64,000 bases of DNA from Daedaleopsis sinensis (Eukaryota; Basidiomycota; Agaricomycetes; Polyporales; Polyporaceae), in contig CM066304.1 of the NCBI GenBank assembly GCA_033807695.1, positions 1,860,001 to 1,924,000 of the forward strand, given 5' to 3'. This document shows, piece by piece, positions 11,540 through 24,079 of this stretch. A model generated the notes under the pieces. That model ran no database searches. It was not told the DNA's origin and saw only the letters and a list, made by a program, of their open reading frames with translations. Each line of letters opens with the position of its first letter. Position 1 is the stretch's first letter. The position numbers and the translations under genes are program-made.

Positions 11540-14082
11540 CTACCGACGCTCGAACACCAGCGGAGCGCATGCCGGGCTAAGGGATTCAGTCAATCAGCTC
11601 ATGCCCCTCGAGCCCAGGCCCGAGAGCTCTCGAGTCGACAGCACGAACGCCGCGACCTCGGCGCCCGGAACTCGCCACTGGAAACTCGGGGAACACTCAC
11701 TACGTCGTCAGGCTCTGCTGGCTCTCGAGCAGGCGCGCCTTGCGCTGCGCGAACGTCTCGTGCGCGAACCGCGGCTCGTCGCGCACGCGCACGCGGTACC
11801 GCGCGACGAGCAGCGCGAGCACCGCCACGCCCTCTGTCTCCGCGAACCCGCGCCCGATGCACCCGCGCGGGCCGCCGCTGAACGGCAGGAACGCCTCGCG
11901 CGGGTAGCTCCCGAGGAATCGCGCGGGCTTGAACGCGTGCGGGTCGTCCCAGTAGCGTGCTGGCCCAGGGAGCGAAATGCGAGGGGTTGACGGAGAGCGG
12001 ACGAGGGGGAGGGCAGAAGAGGATGGAGAGAGAGGGTCAGGAGGAGGGAGCACGGGCGGCGGGGGGCGCGACTCACGGTTGTGGTGCAGCGACGGGACGG
12101 TGATGCTGACGTAGGCGCCGCGCGGGATGGGCACGGTCGTCTTCTCGCCCGCGGCGTTCGTCGTGGTGAACGTCGTGTCCTCCGCGCTCATCTTGGGGAT
12201 GTTCACCACGGGCGGGAACCAGCGGAGCGTCTCGTTCAGGACCCTGCGGCGCGCGCGGCGTAAGTATCGGTGCGGTGCGGGGAGTGAGGAGGACGTACGC
12301 CATCGCGTAGGACAGGGAGCCAAAGTCGTCGTATGTCTCCGCGGAGCGGTCTGTCAGCGCGACTCGGACAACACACACACACACACAGCCGGGAGGTTGG
12401 GGCGGGGAAGGGGCAGAGGGGACGCGGACTGACGGGCGTGCGGTCAGACGGGAGGGCGGCTTTGATGTTCTCGTAGAACGCCTCCTGCTCGTCCGGGTAC
12501 AGAGCGAGCAGGATGAACGCATATGCAAGGGTGTGCGCGGTCGTCTGTGTACGCGGAGGCATGCAGGGTGAGCAGGAGCACGGTGGGCGGTATACGCGCA
12601 GACGGTCGTCGTACCTCGTACCCGGCAAGTAGGAAGAGGAAAGTGTTCCCTGTGAAGCGTGATTCAGTCGACGATCGAGGGGAGCAGACAACGAAACAGG
12701 GACTGACCGAACAGCTTGTCGTCGGTCAGCCGCGCGGCACCGTCGAGCTCCAGCTCGTTCGCGTCCAAAAGGCTGCTGAAGAGATCGTAGCGCTGGACCT
12801 TGACCGTGGCGTTGCGTCTCGCGTCGATCATCTCGCGGAGATACAGCTGAAGTGCGGCGACTGCATGGCGCATGCGGACTGGCACGGCACTTACCCCCAT
12901 CTCGTCGTTTGCGCGTTTGAAGGCGCGCATCTTCGGCGTGCCGTGGCGGAGGATCCAGTCCGGCACGAGGATGTCCTGGAAGAGCCCGTGCGACACTTCA
13001 TGCAGCGCCTCCTCCAGGTGCTGCGCCGGCCGAAGCCTGCGCTGGCTATGACAAGGAGCGTGATCTACACGACCCGACGCCAGTCAGTCCCAGATACGAA
13101 TGCACTCTCAGCGTCACCGGGGACAGCTTCGACGAACGAGTCGAAAACTGACCGGTACGGTCAGGTCGATGATGTTATCGACCTCCACGACCTTCTGCGC
13201 GCCCCAGACGTTCTGGAAGAGGTCCTCGAGCACGCTGACGGTCTCGTCCCACACCAGCGTGTTGTTCTTCTGCACAATTCGCGTCCCAAAAGACCGTCGT
13301 CAGTCGCAGCGGCCGCGGCGCATCGGACGGGGGATGCTGGTACACACCTCCGAGAACGCCGGCGCTGTGATCTTGCGCTGGCGCTTCCACTCGTCGCCCT
13401 CCGTGACGAGGATATTGGAGCCGAACGTCGAGAGCAGCTTGTAGACGTCGTCCGCCTTCGGGAAGCGTGCCCTCGCGCCGAGCACTTCCTGTTGGACGGG
13501 TCCTCATGTGAATCGACCGCGACTCGGAGGATGGATAGAGGCATACATGACAGACACACCTTCGCGACAATGGGATCGGCGATAGAGATCGATACGCTCG
13601 GGGGGAAGACACAGACCTGTGCATATGCTCGTTAGCCTTCCACCGAGCAGCAGTGCGCGCGAACCCAAAAATGATCTGAGATCCAGGGAGCAGTACATGA
13701 GCGAGCTCGAAGCGGGGAAGGCGTCGCATCCGCATCCGCGTGTACGTGCTCCACTCACCGAGGAAAGGATATCCACGCCCGCCTTCGCGTAGTCGTCGTA
13801 CTTGTGGTAGAACGTCCACTGCTGGCCTGGGGACACCCCACGCACCCGAAAGGGGAAGGGGAGGAACCTGTCTGAAACGAGAGTACGAAACCCCGGCCAG
13901 TCGCTGTGCGGTCGGGTCGACGACGGTGCATGAGAGGTTTGTACTAGGAGGAGGGGGCAGGGAGCAGGGGCGTACTTTACTGCACGTATGTTCCTCTGGA
14001 AGGCGACGGCCTTCCGGGCCAGATAGAACAAGGCGCATATCGCGGACAGCATGATGAACGGCCTGGCTTCGAGTTCGAGCAT
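11540..14082 (-). CDS. Cytochrome P450 monooxygenase, apparently frameshifted in exon 6
   Basis: Membrane-anchored heme-thiolate monooxygenase; substrate unknown. Thirteen exons: 14082-13976, 13903-13759, 13616-13560, 13488-13348, 13269-13153, 13064-12895, 12846-12708, 12649-12615, 12544-12434, 12336-12299, 12243-12077, 11959-11701 and 11576-11540. The N-terminus MLELEARPFIMLSAICALFY is the anchor. Then come EGDEWKRQRKITAPAFSE (C-helix WxxxR), FLLAGYETTAHT (I-helix oxygen-binding motif), NETLRWFPPV (ExxR) and FSGGPRGCIGRG with the heme-ligand Cys. The C-terminus APLVFERR is normal. Exon 6 is 170 nt where phase 0 at both ends demands a multiple of three: SAGFGRR is in one frame and ALHEVSHGLFQDIL in another, and the roughly 14 residues usually found between them are missing. 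No intron fits there. All other splice sites look intact, so this is a recent pseudogene or an assembly error. Confidence 0.85.
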
Positions 14083-16129
14083 CACGCGTGTAGCGGGCAC
14101 CAGTACTGGACGGAGTGGGGCAGAGGGAGGAGAGCAGAAAAGCAAGTCGTCGACTCCGAGATCTGCACCTTAATATCCATAAGCTGGTGCCTTCCGTGGT
14201 ACAAAATTCCCGGAGTGGCGGAGCCGGACGACTCGGAGGTCAGTCGAACTTGGCAACTCGCTGCGAAGGTAGAAGATCTACTAGAAGACATTTGATAGTA
14301 TGAGAACCCCATATGAGCATTGAGACTACAGTCAGCGGTAGAGAACACATGTGAGCAGCTGGCATGGATTAGATACATATAAGACTAGCCTTGCACCGAA
14401 GATAGAGTGACACCGGGGTGTGCACCCGGCTTGAAGTAAGTAGTCTCCGTTGCCGACTATGTTAGAAATATGACAGTTGATCTTCTTTCATCATATAAGT
14501 AGGCTTGAAGCTTGAAGATCAAGATCGAAGCGGTTAATAGCCGGTATATGTACGTATTATGCAACACCGTTGGTCCCAGTGTGGTCTCGGTCTCTCTCTG
14601 TCTGAATGAAGCTCTACGAAGACTGGTTAGTCTCCGTTGCTGATTGTAGTGAGATAGAGTGAGATACTTAGTAGTATACGAGTATACATACATAGTCATT
14701 CGGTATCGCGTAAGTACAAGAGGTCTTGGCGTCCGACGGCGACCTCGTCTCTCCGTAGAGATGCTACCGTGGCTGTCAGTGTTACTGGATGACGAATCGG
14801 AGCCGTTGGTGATTGGACGTGAACGAGCGTGAACGTTGAACGTTGAACGTTGAGTGGTGGTGGCTAGTGAGTGGCTAGTGGGGCTTCAAGTTGAGTGGAG
14901 GCTTCGAGACTACTTAGTCGGGGTACTATAGCCGCCGGTACCTGAGCGGCGGTGTCCAGGAGATAATGTCCAATCGGAGGGACGAGTTCACCGTTTCTCC
15001 TCGATCATCACTTGACTCTTGAGGTGACTATGACTCTCACTTGGTCTCTGCGTGCGTGTCGTCTGCGCCCCCCTCATTCTGGGGCTATAGGATCGTAGTA
15101 TCTGTGCGTTGCTGTTTTCGATGCTATCTATACGTGCGTGGCGTACAATCTAAGCGGGTTGTAAGGGTCAGCGGGCCGGAGGAATGCGGGAGTAGTACTT
15201 ACTACTTACGTCGCATTCTCGCACCGCACGCGCGTCGCGCACGCTGAATCGACTTTCTGAACCCTGGCCCCTGTGAAAAGATTTTGTCAGGAAGCTAGCG
15301 CTGGAGAAGATCAGAGAACTGGAAGCGGGCGCACGAGAAGGCAAGACAGATGGTGTGCCCTGGGAGGTCCAGGCGTCGGATGAGAACTGTCGCGGCTGTG
15401 GCTCAGTTGGAATTCGAAGAGCGAACCGGCGTAGTATGGGCGACAAGAGGTGGACTCGCTCCCGGCGAGCCTTATGGCTGCGTCGCGACGACTGCCTGCA
15501 CTGGAGGCATCTGTCGAGTCACAAGAATGCGGTACGAGGCAGAGTTGAGCTCAAGAGCGAGAGCATTGAGCGGAGGACTGCTGTGTTCTGTACAACGTTG
15601 AGTAACAGTTTGATACACGTTTGATAAGTAGAAGACAAGTGGCCTTCTGGTCAGTGCGCTACATTTACCAAAACAGGCAGATCCAGGGCCCGGAAACGGC
15701 CGACGGCCGCACTGCGCAGCCGGACAGGCTTCTGTTCAGTATACAATGTACCATATCCGGATGAGTTCGGCCGTGTCCCAGTGTACATTGTTTTTAATGT
15801 GCGCGCTGGAGTACCCATCGCTCAAAGGCTGGCAGGCCCATCGCTCAAAGGCTGGCGTTGGGCATAAGTCGTCGCGAGGCGGCGGTCGCTGGGAGAGCGG
15901 GCTGCAGACATGGCGGGATGCTGGGAAAAAGGCGAGATCTGGATCGGCGTGGGGGGCAAATTGAGTCGCTGGCGGAGGAGACCATTCGCGACGAATTTCG
16001 CGTGCACTCGAACCGCGACCGCGCCCGCCCCCACCGACCGCTGGACCTGTCAGTGTCAGGACATCCCCGCTCGTTTCTCCCCCTTTTTCTCCCCGTTCTT
16101 CAAGTTCCGACGCTCGGCGTGCGACCCGG
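14083..16129. other. Intergenic region between divergent P450 and scaffold genes
   Basis: 2 kb containing both promoters. A short direct repeat (GAACGTT units) is seen near 14829-14852. A duplicated 17-base phrase (CATCGCTCAAAGGCTGG) occurs at about 15816 and 15839. Short open frames at 15168-15624 lack any family signature and have no good splice partners. Confidence 0.5.
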
Positions 16130-19100
16130 ATGAGTTGGATCGCTCCCAAGAACCAGAGCTCTTCCGCCAGGCATCAGTTCCAACCTCATCACTCCGACTC
16201 CCATCATCCTCCCCTCCCTTCTCCCCTTCTCACCCCCCGCGGCACCTACCTCCCACCCAACAACGCCAACAACAACAAGGCGGGCTCCTTTGCTGCCTCT
16301 GTCCGCTCTGTCTTCCACCGCTCCCCCCACCGCGTAACATCCGCCGCCTCTCTGCGTTCAGCACACTCCGCGAACTCCTCCCAAAAGCCTCCGTCCTACT
16401 CCTCCAACGCAGATACCGCGACGACCCATCCGTACTCCGTCATGGTCGCCGCACCGCTCCCTGTCGTATCCAGCCACGACGCCTCCGACGAGGAGGACGA
16501 GTGCCCGGTCTGTCTCGAGCCCCTCACCTCCTCCTTCAGGCTGCCCGGCGAAAAGCCTCACATCGTCCCCGAGTGTGGACACGCTCTTCATGAGGTGAGT
16601 ACCCTCGACATTGTCTCTCATCCTCTCCCTCCCGTTCCTCGCCACTTCTCGTCCATATCTCCTGCCCAAATGCTCCCCCATGATAGCGAACTCTGTTCCT
16701 CGTACGCCGCACTCTTCCCACGTCTGCGCGCCTCCTCTCTACCCCGCAGTACTTGCCAGGCCCAGATCACCTGGATATCTGTCCCCTTGTCCACATACCC
16801 GCATGTCACACTGCCTTGCGGTATCCCTGGCGCAAGCGGGATCAGTCTCCAGTCGTCGTAGGCGCGTCTCTGCCTCGATCCTTTAGAAGGAGCAGACAGG
16901 CAAAGACGTCTTACAACGACTGGTGACTTGCACGTATACCCACTATGGCAGCAAAACTGCCAGTGTTCCTCCAATGCCGCGCTACTTTCTATGTCCGCGT
17001 GTTTCCTCTTCTACCCCGCAGTACTTGCCAGGCCCAGATCTTCTGCATATCTGTCCACATCCCCGCTTGTCACGTTGTGTTCTGCGGTACCCCTGGCGCA
17101 AACGGTGGATCAGTACCACAGTCTCCAGCCGTTGTAGGCACGTCTCTGTCTCGACTCTCGAAGACCACAGAAGGAGCAGACAGACAGAGACATTTTTCAC
17201 AACGTCTGGAGACTTGCACGTATATGCAAGGTCGTTTGAACATCTGTTTCCTTGCCCGCATACCCGCATACCCGCATACCCGCATACCCCATCATGGGAC
17301 AGCCTTGACTAGCTGTTCAGGCACGTCTCTGCCTCGGTTCAGAAAAAGGACCGAGGAAGCAGCCCGAGACCGAGACATGTCTGCAGCTGGCTGGGATGCA
17401 TCTCAACGGTGGAACACCCGGTCAACCTCGTACAGATGGATGGGGGTCGTCCTGGTTGTCACGAACATCACTACGCGAACGGCTCGCACACGCGATCAGG
17501 ACTTTGCATATGATTGTGACTACGCTGTCTCTGGCACAAGCGGTGGACATTGTAGGCACGTCTCCGCCTCTATCCTGCAGAAGGAGCAGACAGAGACGTT
17601 TCTTAAGCCGTCTGGTGACCTGCACATAAACGGCCCATTCTGGCATGGTTGACGACTAGGGAGAGCTCAGAACAGAAGCTGTGGGCTATCTAGTCGGCCT
17701 TCTGGGTCTCATTGGACATGGCAGGGCGCAGGCTGGGCTTTGCTTCTACGTCCACGCACCTCCTACTCTTCCCCGCAGCAGATGATCTGGACATCTGTTT
17801 CCTTGTCCACATACCCGCATACCCCATCAGGGGACAGCTAGCCGTTCAGGCACGTCTCTGCCTCGGTTCAAAAAGAAGCAGTCCGAGACAGAGACATGTC
17901 TGCAGGCGGCTGGGGTACATCTCAACAGCCAACGAGCCTGGAATACCCGGTAACTTGCGTGCAGATGGGGGTTGTCTGAACATCACTCTACGCCAACGGC
18001 CCATACTCGCGATCAGTACGTTCCACTTGATTGTGACTACGCTAGCCGTTGTATGCATGTCTCTGCTTCGACCAGAGACATTTCGTATGAACGCGGCGTT
18101 GACCTTTTACGTCCGCGCGCTTCCTCCACTACCCCGCAGTATATCCTTGCCCACATACCTGCATGTCCTATCGTGAAACAGCATCCACTAGCCATCTTTC
18201 CCTCGGCCCGGAAAGAAAACAGAACACGATTGCCTAGCTCGATGACGGTTCTATCCATATCCGTTTGATTCGACTTCAGTTTCTCGGGCCCGACTTCTCT
18301 CGCTTACTCTCGTCTCTCGCGCATACGATATCGACTGAATATCCTTCTATTACAGGCGTGCTTCACTGCTGTGTATGGCCCACCACCTGGCCCTTCACGA
18401 GCCGGCGGCGTCATTCGCAAGTCCAACCTCGGCGTATGCGGAGTTTGCAGACGGCCGATGAAAGTGGGAGACGGCGATGGGGGCAAATCAAACAGTAAGT
18501 CCATGCACATATCTTCGCCGGAACGCACCCTCATTGCCAATAGAACTGGCCGCGTTGACTGGGATGGGCGACCCCAGCAATCCGAATCTCTACCCGGGAC
18601 GCGACACACCATCCTCTATGCGCTCCTTCAACAACCACGCTCGCGGCGGCGCCGTCCCTCAGAAGCCGTTCGATCCCACAGAAGACGACCCCGTGGATCA
18701 CAAGGGAGCCGCTTCGCACGACCACTCACACTACGTCGTCGCGCCGTCCATTCATGTCCAGTCCGAGTTCACATCGATCACGCGAACCTCCGAGTCGAGC
18801 CAGCCCCTGACATGTCTCGTCGTGGTCGAGCTTCCAGCACGACGACAGAACACGCACGTACCCGGCTCCGTCATGCCCACGTCCGACTCGTTTGCGTCGT
18901 CGCAGAAGAACTCTAGCGTGTATCGGGACGGCAGCAACCACTCTGTGCACTCCGGCCCGCACGCGAACGACTATGCGATGTCGCCGCAGTCCTCTGACCG
19001 GCATTCGCAGCAGTCTGGCTCACATCCCATATCGCCCTCGCCCTCACGCGAGCCTCTGGTCGCGCACCCGCTCGGCCGCGAGATCATCCAGGACGAGGAG

Positions 19101-21679
19101 GACTCGCCGTTCAGTGCGATCACCGAGGACCTGCGGAATCGCATCATCGACTGGAAAGGCCACCCTCTGTCCGGACTGGGCCCTCTGCAGATGTACGACC
19201 TGCTGTCGGTGCGGAGAGACGCGCTCGTGCGCGAGTTCTTCGTGTACCTGTTCAAGGAGGCGATCATCTGCGTCGTCGAGGAGAAGAAGCGGACACTGGG
19301 CCGGCTGCTCTCGTCTGCTGGTGCTGCGTCTGCGTTTGGCGACGGCACGGGCTCCGGGTCCCTCAACGGCGGCAACTCGCAGCGAGGCGTTCTCCGCCTG
19401 AAGGGGCGGATCTACATCAGGCACATCAGACAGGTTACGGACACGTCGGTCTCCGGCGAGCTGAGCCTGACGATCGACATGGAGGACGAGCGGCTGGACT
19501 CGTTCATCCTGATCTTTAAAGACCGGTCATCGCTGGAGACATGGAAGGCGCACATCCAGGCGCTGGTGGCGCTGTACCAGCAGCAGACGGCACAGGCGCA
19601 GCAGCCACAGCCGGAGTACGGGCACGCACGCACAGCGGACCTGGAGGAGTTCGGCGGGAGCGCGAAGGCGGCGCGGATGCTCACGGACGAGTTCGGCGGG
19701 AGCCAGAAGGCGATGCGGATGCTGAGCGGGAGCACTACGAACACCACGGTCAGTACCGCCGATAGCTTGCTGAATGGGTCAGCGCGGTCGACAGTGTCGT
19801 CTAACACGTCGTACGGCTCCGCCTCGGTCGGACCGCGTGCGGGCCTCCACCAGAAACTGTCCACACTGGACGAGGACGACGAGCTGAGCCGGTACTCGTC
19901 GCCGACACCGCTCATCGCGCCACACATGTCTGCGGGCCCGTCGAACTCGCTCACGCCGCTCCCGCACCCGCCAATGGACCTCATCCTCGTCATCTCTGTG
20001 CCCGGTCCGAATGCGACACCGAGCACGGCGGCCCTCAAGATGCGCGTCATCAAGACGTCGCTCGACTTCATTCTCGCGTCCATGGCGCCGAAGGACCGGC
20101 TGAGCTTCGTCACGTTCGAGGTCGGCGTGGGGGGCAGAGTCCGCCGGACACCGTTCTTGAGCGCCGGGAAGCCGCAGAGCCGCCAGAGGCTGTCCAAGTT
20201 CATCGAGGGCATCAGCAGGCGGGATGACTACGACGATGAGTTCCTCGTGCGCGGCGCACAGGACGAGAAGACGGATGTTGTGACTGCTGTTAACAACGGT
20301 ACGTCTTGTGCAACATACATGAGCGTCCTGTCGACTTCGACTGATTGATTGACGTTTGCGCGGCGCTCCGATCTCACAGGACTTGACGTTGTGCTACAGC
20401 GGAAGACACGCAACCCCGTCACAGGCTTCGTGCTCGTGAGCGATTCGTCGGACACCACACGGCGTGCGCAGATGGACCTGGTCCTCGCACGCGCGGAAGC
20501 CGCAAATGTCCCCATCCACTCGTTCGGCTACGGTCGCTCGCACGACCCGGCCTCGCTCTGGCTCATGTCCAACCACACGAGCGGCACGTACACGTTCGTG
20601 AAGGACTGGTACGACCTCCGGGACTGCCTCGCGGGCTGCATCGGCGGCATGATGTCGATTGGGCTCATGAGCATGAAGCTGCACTTGAAGATCGTCGACG
20701 GCAACCGCTTCCGGATCCGCAAGATCTCGGGCGGCCCGCTCGCGATCCTCTCCTCGGACGGGCGCGACGTTGACGTCGAGGTGGGCGAGCTGCGGTACGG
20801 CGAGCGCAAGGAGATGCTCGTCGAGCTCGAGCTCGACAACAGCGACATGCTCGCGCAGAGCCCTATCTCGCACGTTAACGGACACGGACACGCGCAGCGC
20901 CCGCTGAACGCGACGGACGTCTTCAACCAGCGCATGGGTCTCGACGCGCTCTCGATCGGGGATCTGCCCGACCTCGCAGAGGGCATGATGGACCGCATGA
21001 TCGACGAGGTGCCCGTGTTCGAGGTCGACGGCTCGTTCTTCGACCCGAACGCCGCCAAACACGTCTCGCGCCTGGCGCACCCCGTCCTGCTCACCGTCAC
21101 GCTCCTCCCGAACACAGGCACGGGCTCCCGCCCGCGCACGCCCGCGTCCGCCGGGGGCGCGTCGGAGCCGGTCATCGTGCGCCGGCGGATGGAGCTGCTC
21201 GCGTCGGACATGATCACGCGTATGCTCGTGCTCGTCTCGCGGCGGAACTTGCCGCAGGCACAGAAGCTCATGAGCGAGACGCGGCGGATCCTGCACACCG
21301 TGCTGCAGAACATCAGCGCGACGCTGCCGCCTCCCGGGCGCGACGGCGGCGCGTCCCGGAACAGGAAGGAGATCCTGACGCTGTCCGCGGTGCGCGCGAT
21401 CCAGTCGATCATGCAGGACATGCAGATCCTGTCCGAGGCGCTCGACGAGCAGGCGGACACGTTCGCGCTCGACCAGCGCAACTTTGGGGCGCAGCAGGTA
21501 TGTGCCCGGTGTTTTCTCTACGTGGCTGCTGATGATAACGGCTTTCTACTGTGTAGGCGAAGGTGCTCCGCGATCAGAAGAGCTGGAGCGGGCGTAGCGC
21601 GATCGAGCGTCTGTTCTGGACCATCGACAGCTCGATCGAGCTGGTCTCAAGGAGCACGGACTGGGTGGCCCGCGACTGA
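16130..21679 (+). CDS. Far1/Ste5-like scaffold protein with RING-H2, PH and vWA domains
   Basis: Probable scaffold of the pheromone/MAP-kinase pathway, by domain architecture. Exons 16130-16594, 18356-18494, 18544-20298, 20380-21497 and 21557-21679 encode 1199 residues with consistent phases. Order: Ser-rich N-terminus; RING-H2 finger at about residues 124-195 (CPVCLEPL, CGHALHEACF, CGVC); a 90-residue Ser/Pro linker; a PH-like domain at about 430-550 ending in LETWKAHIQALVALYQQ; and a von Willebrand A domain starting at MDLILVISVPGPN, followed by a vWA-associated C-terminal region. The RING, PH and vWA combination is known from basidiomycete Far1/Ste5-type proteins; the partner kinases cannot be read from sequence. 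Intron 1 is 1761 nt and falls between the fifth (His) and sixth (Cys) zinc ligands, so correct removal is essential. A generic vWA/RING ubiquitin ligase is the main alternative. Confidence 0.85.
16700..18180 (+). repeat. Degenerate repeat modules filling intron 1 of the scaffold gene
   Basis: Several diverged copies of a shared phrase set recur within the intron: a pyrimidine tract ending ccccgcagta, then ttgccaggcccagat, atctgt, cacatacccgcat, a cacgtctctgcctcg block and gaaggagcagacag. Anchor copies lie near 16740-16930, 17018-17215, 17236-17390, 17545-17620, 17755-17920 and 18115-18160. A short microsatellite (CATACCCG units) sits at 17264-17292. Spacing is irregular (roughly 180-310 nt). 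Many modules end in a splice-acceptor-like ccccgcag. Confidence 0.75.
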
Positions 21680-23101
21680 TCGTGCTTTGTCCTGCTCGCT
21701 GTTTTTGCTGTGCGTGTATATCTGTTTTGGCCCGGCACTCGTCGCCCTTTCTCGCTTTGTTGTACCGTCCTGCGCTCCTACCATCCCCCGCGCACCTATC
21801 ACTACACCTTACTCGCACCCGCCGTCCGCGCCCTTATGAACTTCATTTTTGTAATTATCTTGTTTCCCTAACGACCCAGTCCCTCCCTTAACTTCCAGTG
21901 TCCATTGTCACTGTCACGATCCCACTCCGCTCTTCGCGTATCACCATCTTTTCACGACCTATCGACCCTATCTCTCTCCTTCTACGGCGTCTTGGCCATC
22001 TTCTGCTCTCGCCGTCTATATGTGCATCTCATCCCGTACATCCGCCGCTGCGCACGCGCGCGTATCCTAGCCCCCTCCCCGCGCGTCCTACTCCTCTCGT
22101 TTCCCCCCGCCTCGCGTCCCGCGTCTGCGTCCCCCGTCTTGTGTCTCCGCATCGTGTATAATCCCTATTCTCCCGTTCTACGTCTAACGTTGGGTTCCGC
22201 TTCCGCGTCTCCGTCTGCTCTTCCCAGTCCGGCCCGGGTCTGTGTCTGTGTCTGTGTCTTGCCGCTCGTCGTATTCGTATACGGTACTCGTACTCCTCGT
22301 CGCGCGCCCCCAGGGCAGGGAATCTCTGTGCGTGCCCTCCCGGGGCGGGGCTAATTGTTCTTGACGGTGATCCATGCATCTTGCGGCGGGCGATGCGGTG
22401 GTGTGGGTGTAGTGGGGTTGCTGGGTGGGACGGAGGACGCACTGTGCGCTTTGCTACTCCGAGCTTCAATGCATCCCCCTCCTTCGTCTCTACTCTTCTC
22501 GGGCGCCCTGCTTTTGGTCTGCGCTGGTGTCGGTCGGTCGTTGGTCGGTCGGTCGGTCACTGGCGTGTGTTTTCTGAATGTAAATACTCGGTAGATAGAA
22601 CTATGCAGATATGCACTCGATACTCTTTTCCTCTCTCCGCCCTCTGCATTGCCCCTGTCGGTGCGATGAAGGTGAACGACCTGCCGATGGTGGTAACCCA
22701 CATCGGGCCTGCATGCGTCGGTGAATGATCTAGCTCAGTCGTGCACGGTATGCGCACCTGTCGTAAACCAGAATGCTCCCGGCCCGGGCCGCTGTTCTTT
22801 GTTGGCTTCATTCGAGGTGCCATGTGGTTAACTGCTGCTGCTTAAGTCGAGTCTGACTGAGGCTCGGAGTCCGACGGACTCGGAGGCGCGGTAGTGTAGC
22901 TCTGGGAAGGTTGCAGAAGCTCCATCCGCATCCAGAATAAGATTACCAGTTTGAAGTGAGCCTCAGTAGCTACCATTACATAAGTACCCCACGCGGCCCC
23001 GGTTCGTCTCAGATAGAGACTCTATCTTAAGGAACGCTGCATCAACTCGGACTTCATCTTGTTCTGTACTACTGGACACGACAACCTACATACGTCGCAC
23101 G
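21680..23101. other. Intergenic region after the scaffold gene
   Basis: The first kilobase is strongly pyrimidine-rich on the plus strand (about 21700-22350), fitting the 3' UTR of the scaffold gene and flanking DNA. A GGTCGGTC microsatellite lies at about 22530-22558. No gene was recognised. Confidence 0.5.
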
Positions 23102-23528
23102 ATGGGATCGACACACTCGCACAGTGCAAACCAACGCTCCGGACTGCCTGTCCACAACCCTAGCTCTTCATTCTGGCACAGCGAGCCCAGCCAGTTCCTG
23201 CTCGGCCATCGTACCACTGCAGAGCTTCCCGAGGAAGCAGACATAGTCATTGTCGGCAGCGGCATCACGGGCACCTCGGCGGCACGCTTTCTGTCCGAGG
23301 ACCCGCGGGCGAAAGGCAAAAGTATAGTGATGCTCGAGGCCCGAGAAGCTTGTTGGGGAGCCACAGGCCGCAACGGAGGTCAGTGAAAGCATGCTATATA
23401 TTACCGGCTGCCACTAATCGAGACCGATTTCTAGGACATTGCCAGGTCCTCCCCGTGGCTCGCGCGCCCGATGTGACCCGCTTCGAGATTCTGAACTACA
23501 ACGCCGTGAAAACCTATATCGGGGACAT

Positions 23529-23863
23529 CAGTACTTCGGGAAATGTCTTAAGAACTTAACAGACTTAATCAACTTATGCGGTTTTGGCTGGGAGCGAAAA
23601 GTCGACAAGCACTCACCCACCACTGAGTTGATTAGACTCATTTTTAGCATGCCTGTTCTTTCGGTCCTCGAGGTGCGTTCTGCAAAGTTTCGCGAAATTC
23701 CGAGGTATTGTTGAGGTGCTATAGCCCATGCGCGAGTGAGCTTCAAGCAGGCTCATATCTGCCACTGTGGCTGTGCGGAAGCGCCTGCACCCTTACGGTC
23801 ATATGTCATCTTACTCAACTTAGCACCTCGTTAAGTTGAGTTATGACATTTCCCGAAGTACTG
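23529..23863. mobile_element. 335-bp MITE with 19-bp perfect terminal inverted repeats
   Basis: The ends are CAGTACTTCGGGAAATGTC and its exact reverse complement. AT flanks both sides (23527-23528 and 23864-23865), consistent with a 2-bp target duplication, although AT could also be part of the repeat. The interior has no coding frame and holds further partly inverted CTTAA/TTAAG-rich segments near both ends. It splits the oxidoreductase between a Gly-Asp pair and a Met-Glu-His triplet; excision with one AT restores the frame. The nearest terminal GT and AG are positioned so that splicing at 23531-23858 would also keep the frame. Confidence 0.85.
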
Positions 23864-24079
23864 ATGGAGCACAACGTGCCGTGCGAATGGCGCTCCCTCG
23901 ACGGCTGCTACACATACTACTCGTCGGACCTGTTCTCCGAGGCGGAGGCCAAAGTCGCCGATCTGAAGAAAGAAGACCCCGAGCTGGGCGAGATGATCGT
24001 GCGGGTCGTCGCGGACAAGCACGAGCTCGCTGAGCACCGCGTCAGCAAGGCCGTCGGGTGCACCCCAGTGAAACCTGCG

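Noticed and set aside
13175..14038. 287-codon minus-strand frame across the P450 5' half
   Set aside because: It reads through introns in another phase; the spliced P450 model explains the region with conserved motifs.
16610..17650. Plus-strand open frames inside the long intron as a separate gene
   Set aside because: The frames are made of the repeat modules, change frame from copy to copy, and the RING finger on either side demands removal of the whole stretch.
16700..18180. Repeat modules as a CRISPR-like array
   Set aside because: Modules are diverged and irregularly spaced, lie inside a eukaryotic intron, and have no cas-type genes nearby.
20394..21481. Minus-strand frames of about 300 codons opposite the scaffold gene
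   Set aside because: Codon-bias shadows of the vWA region; no plausible start context or domain.
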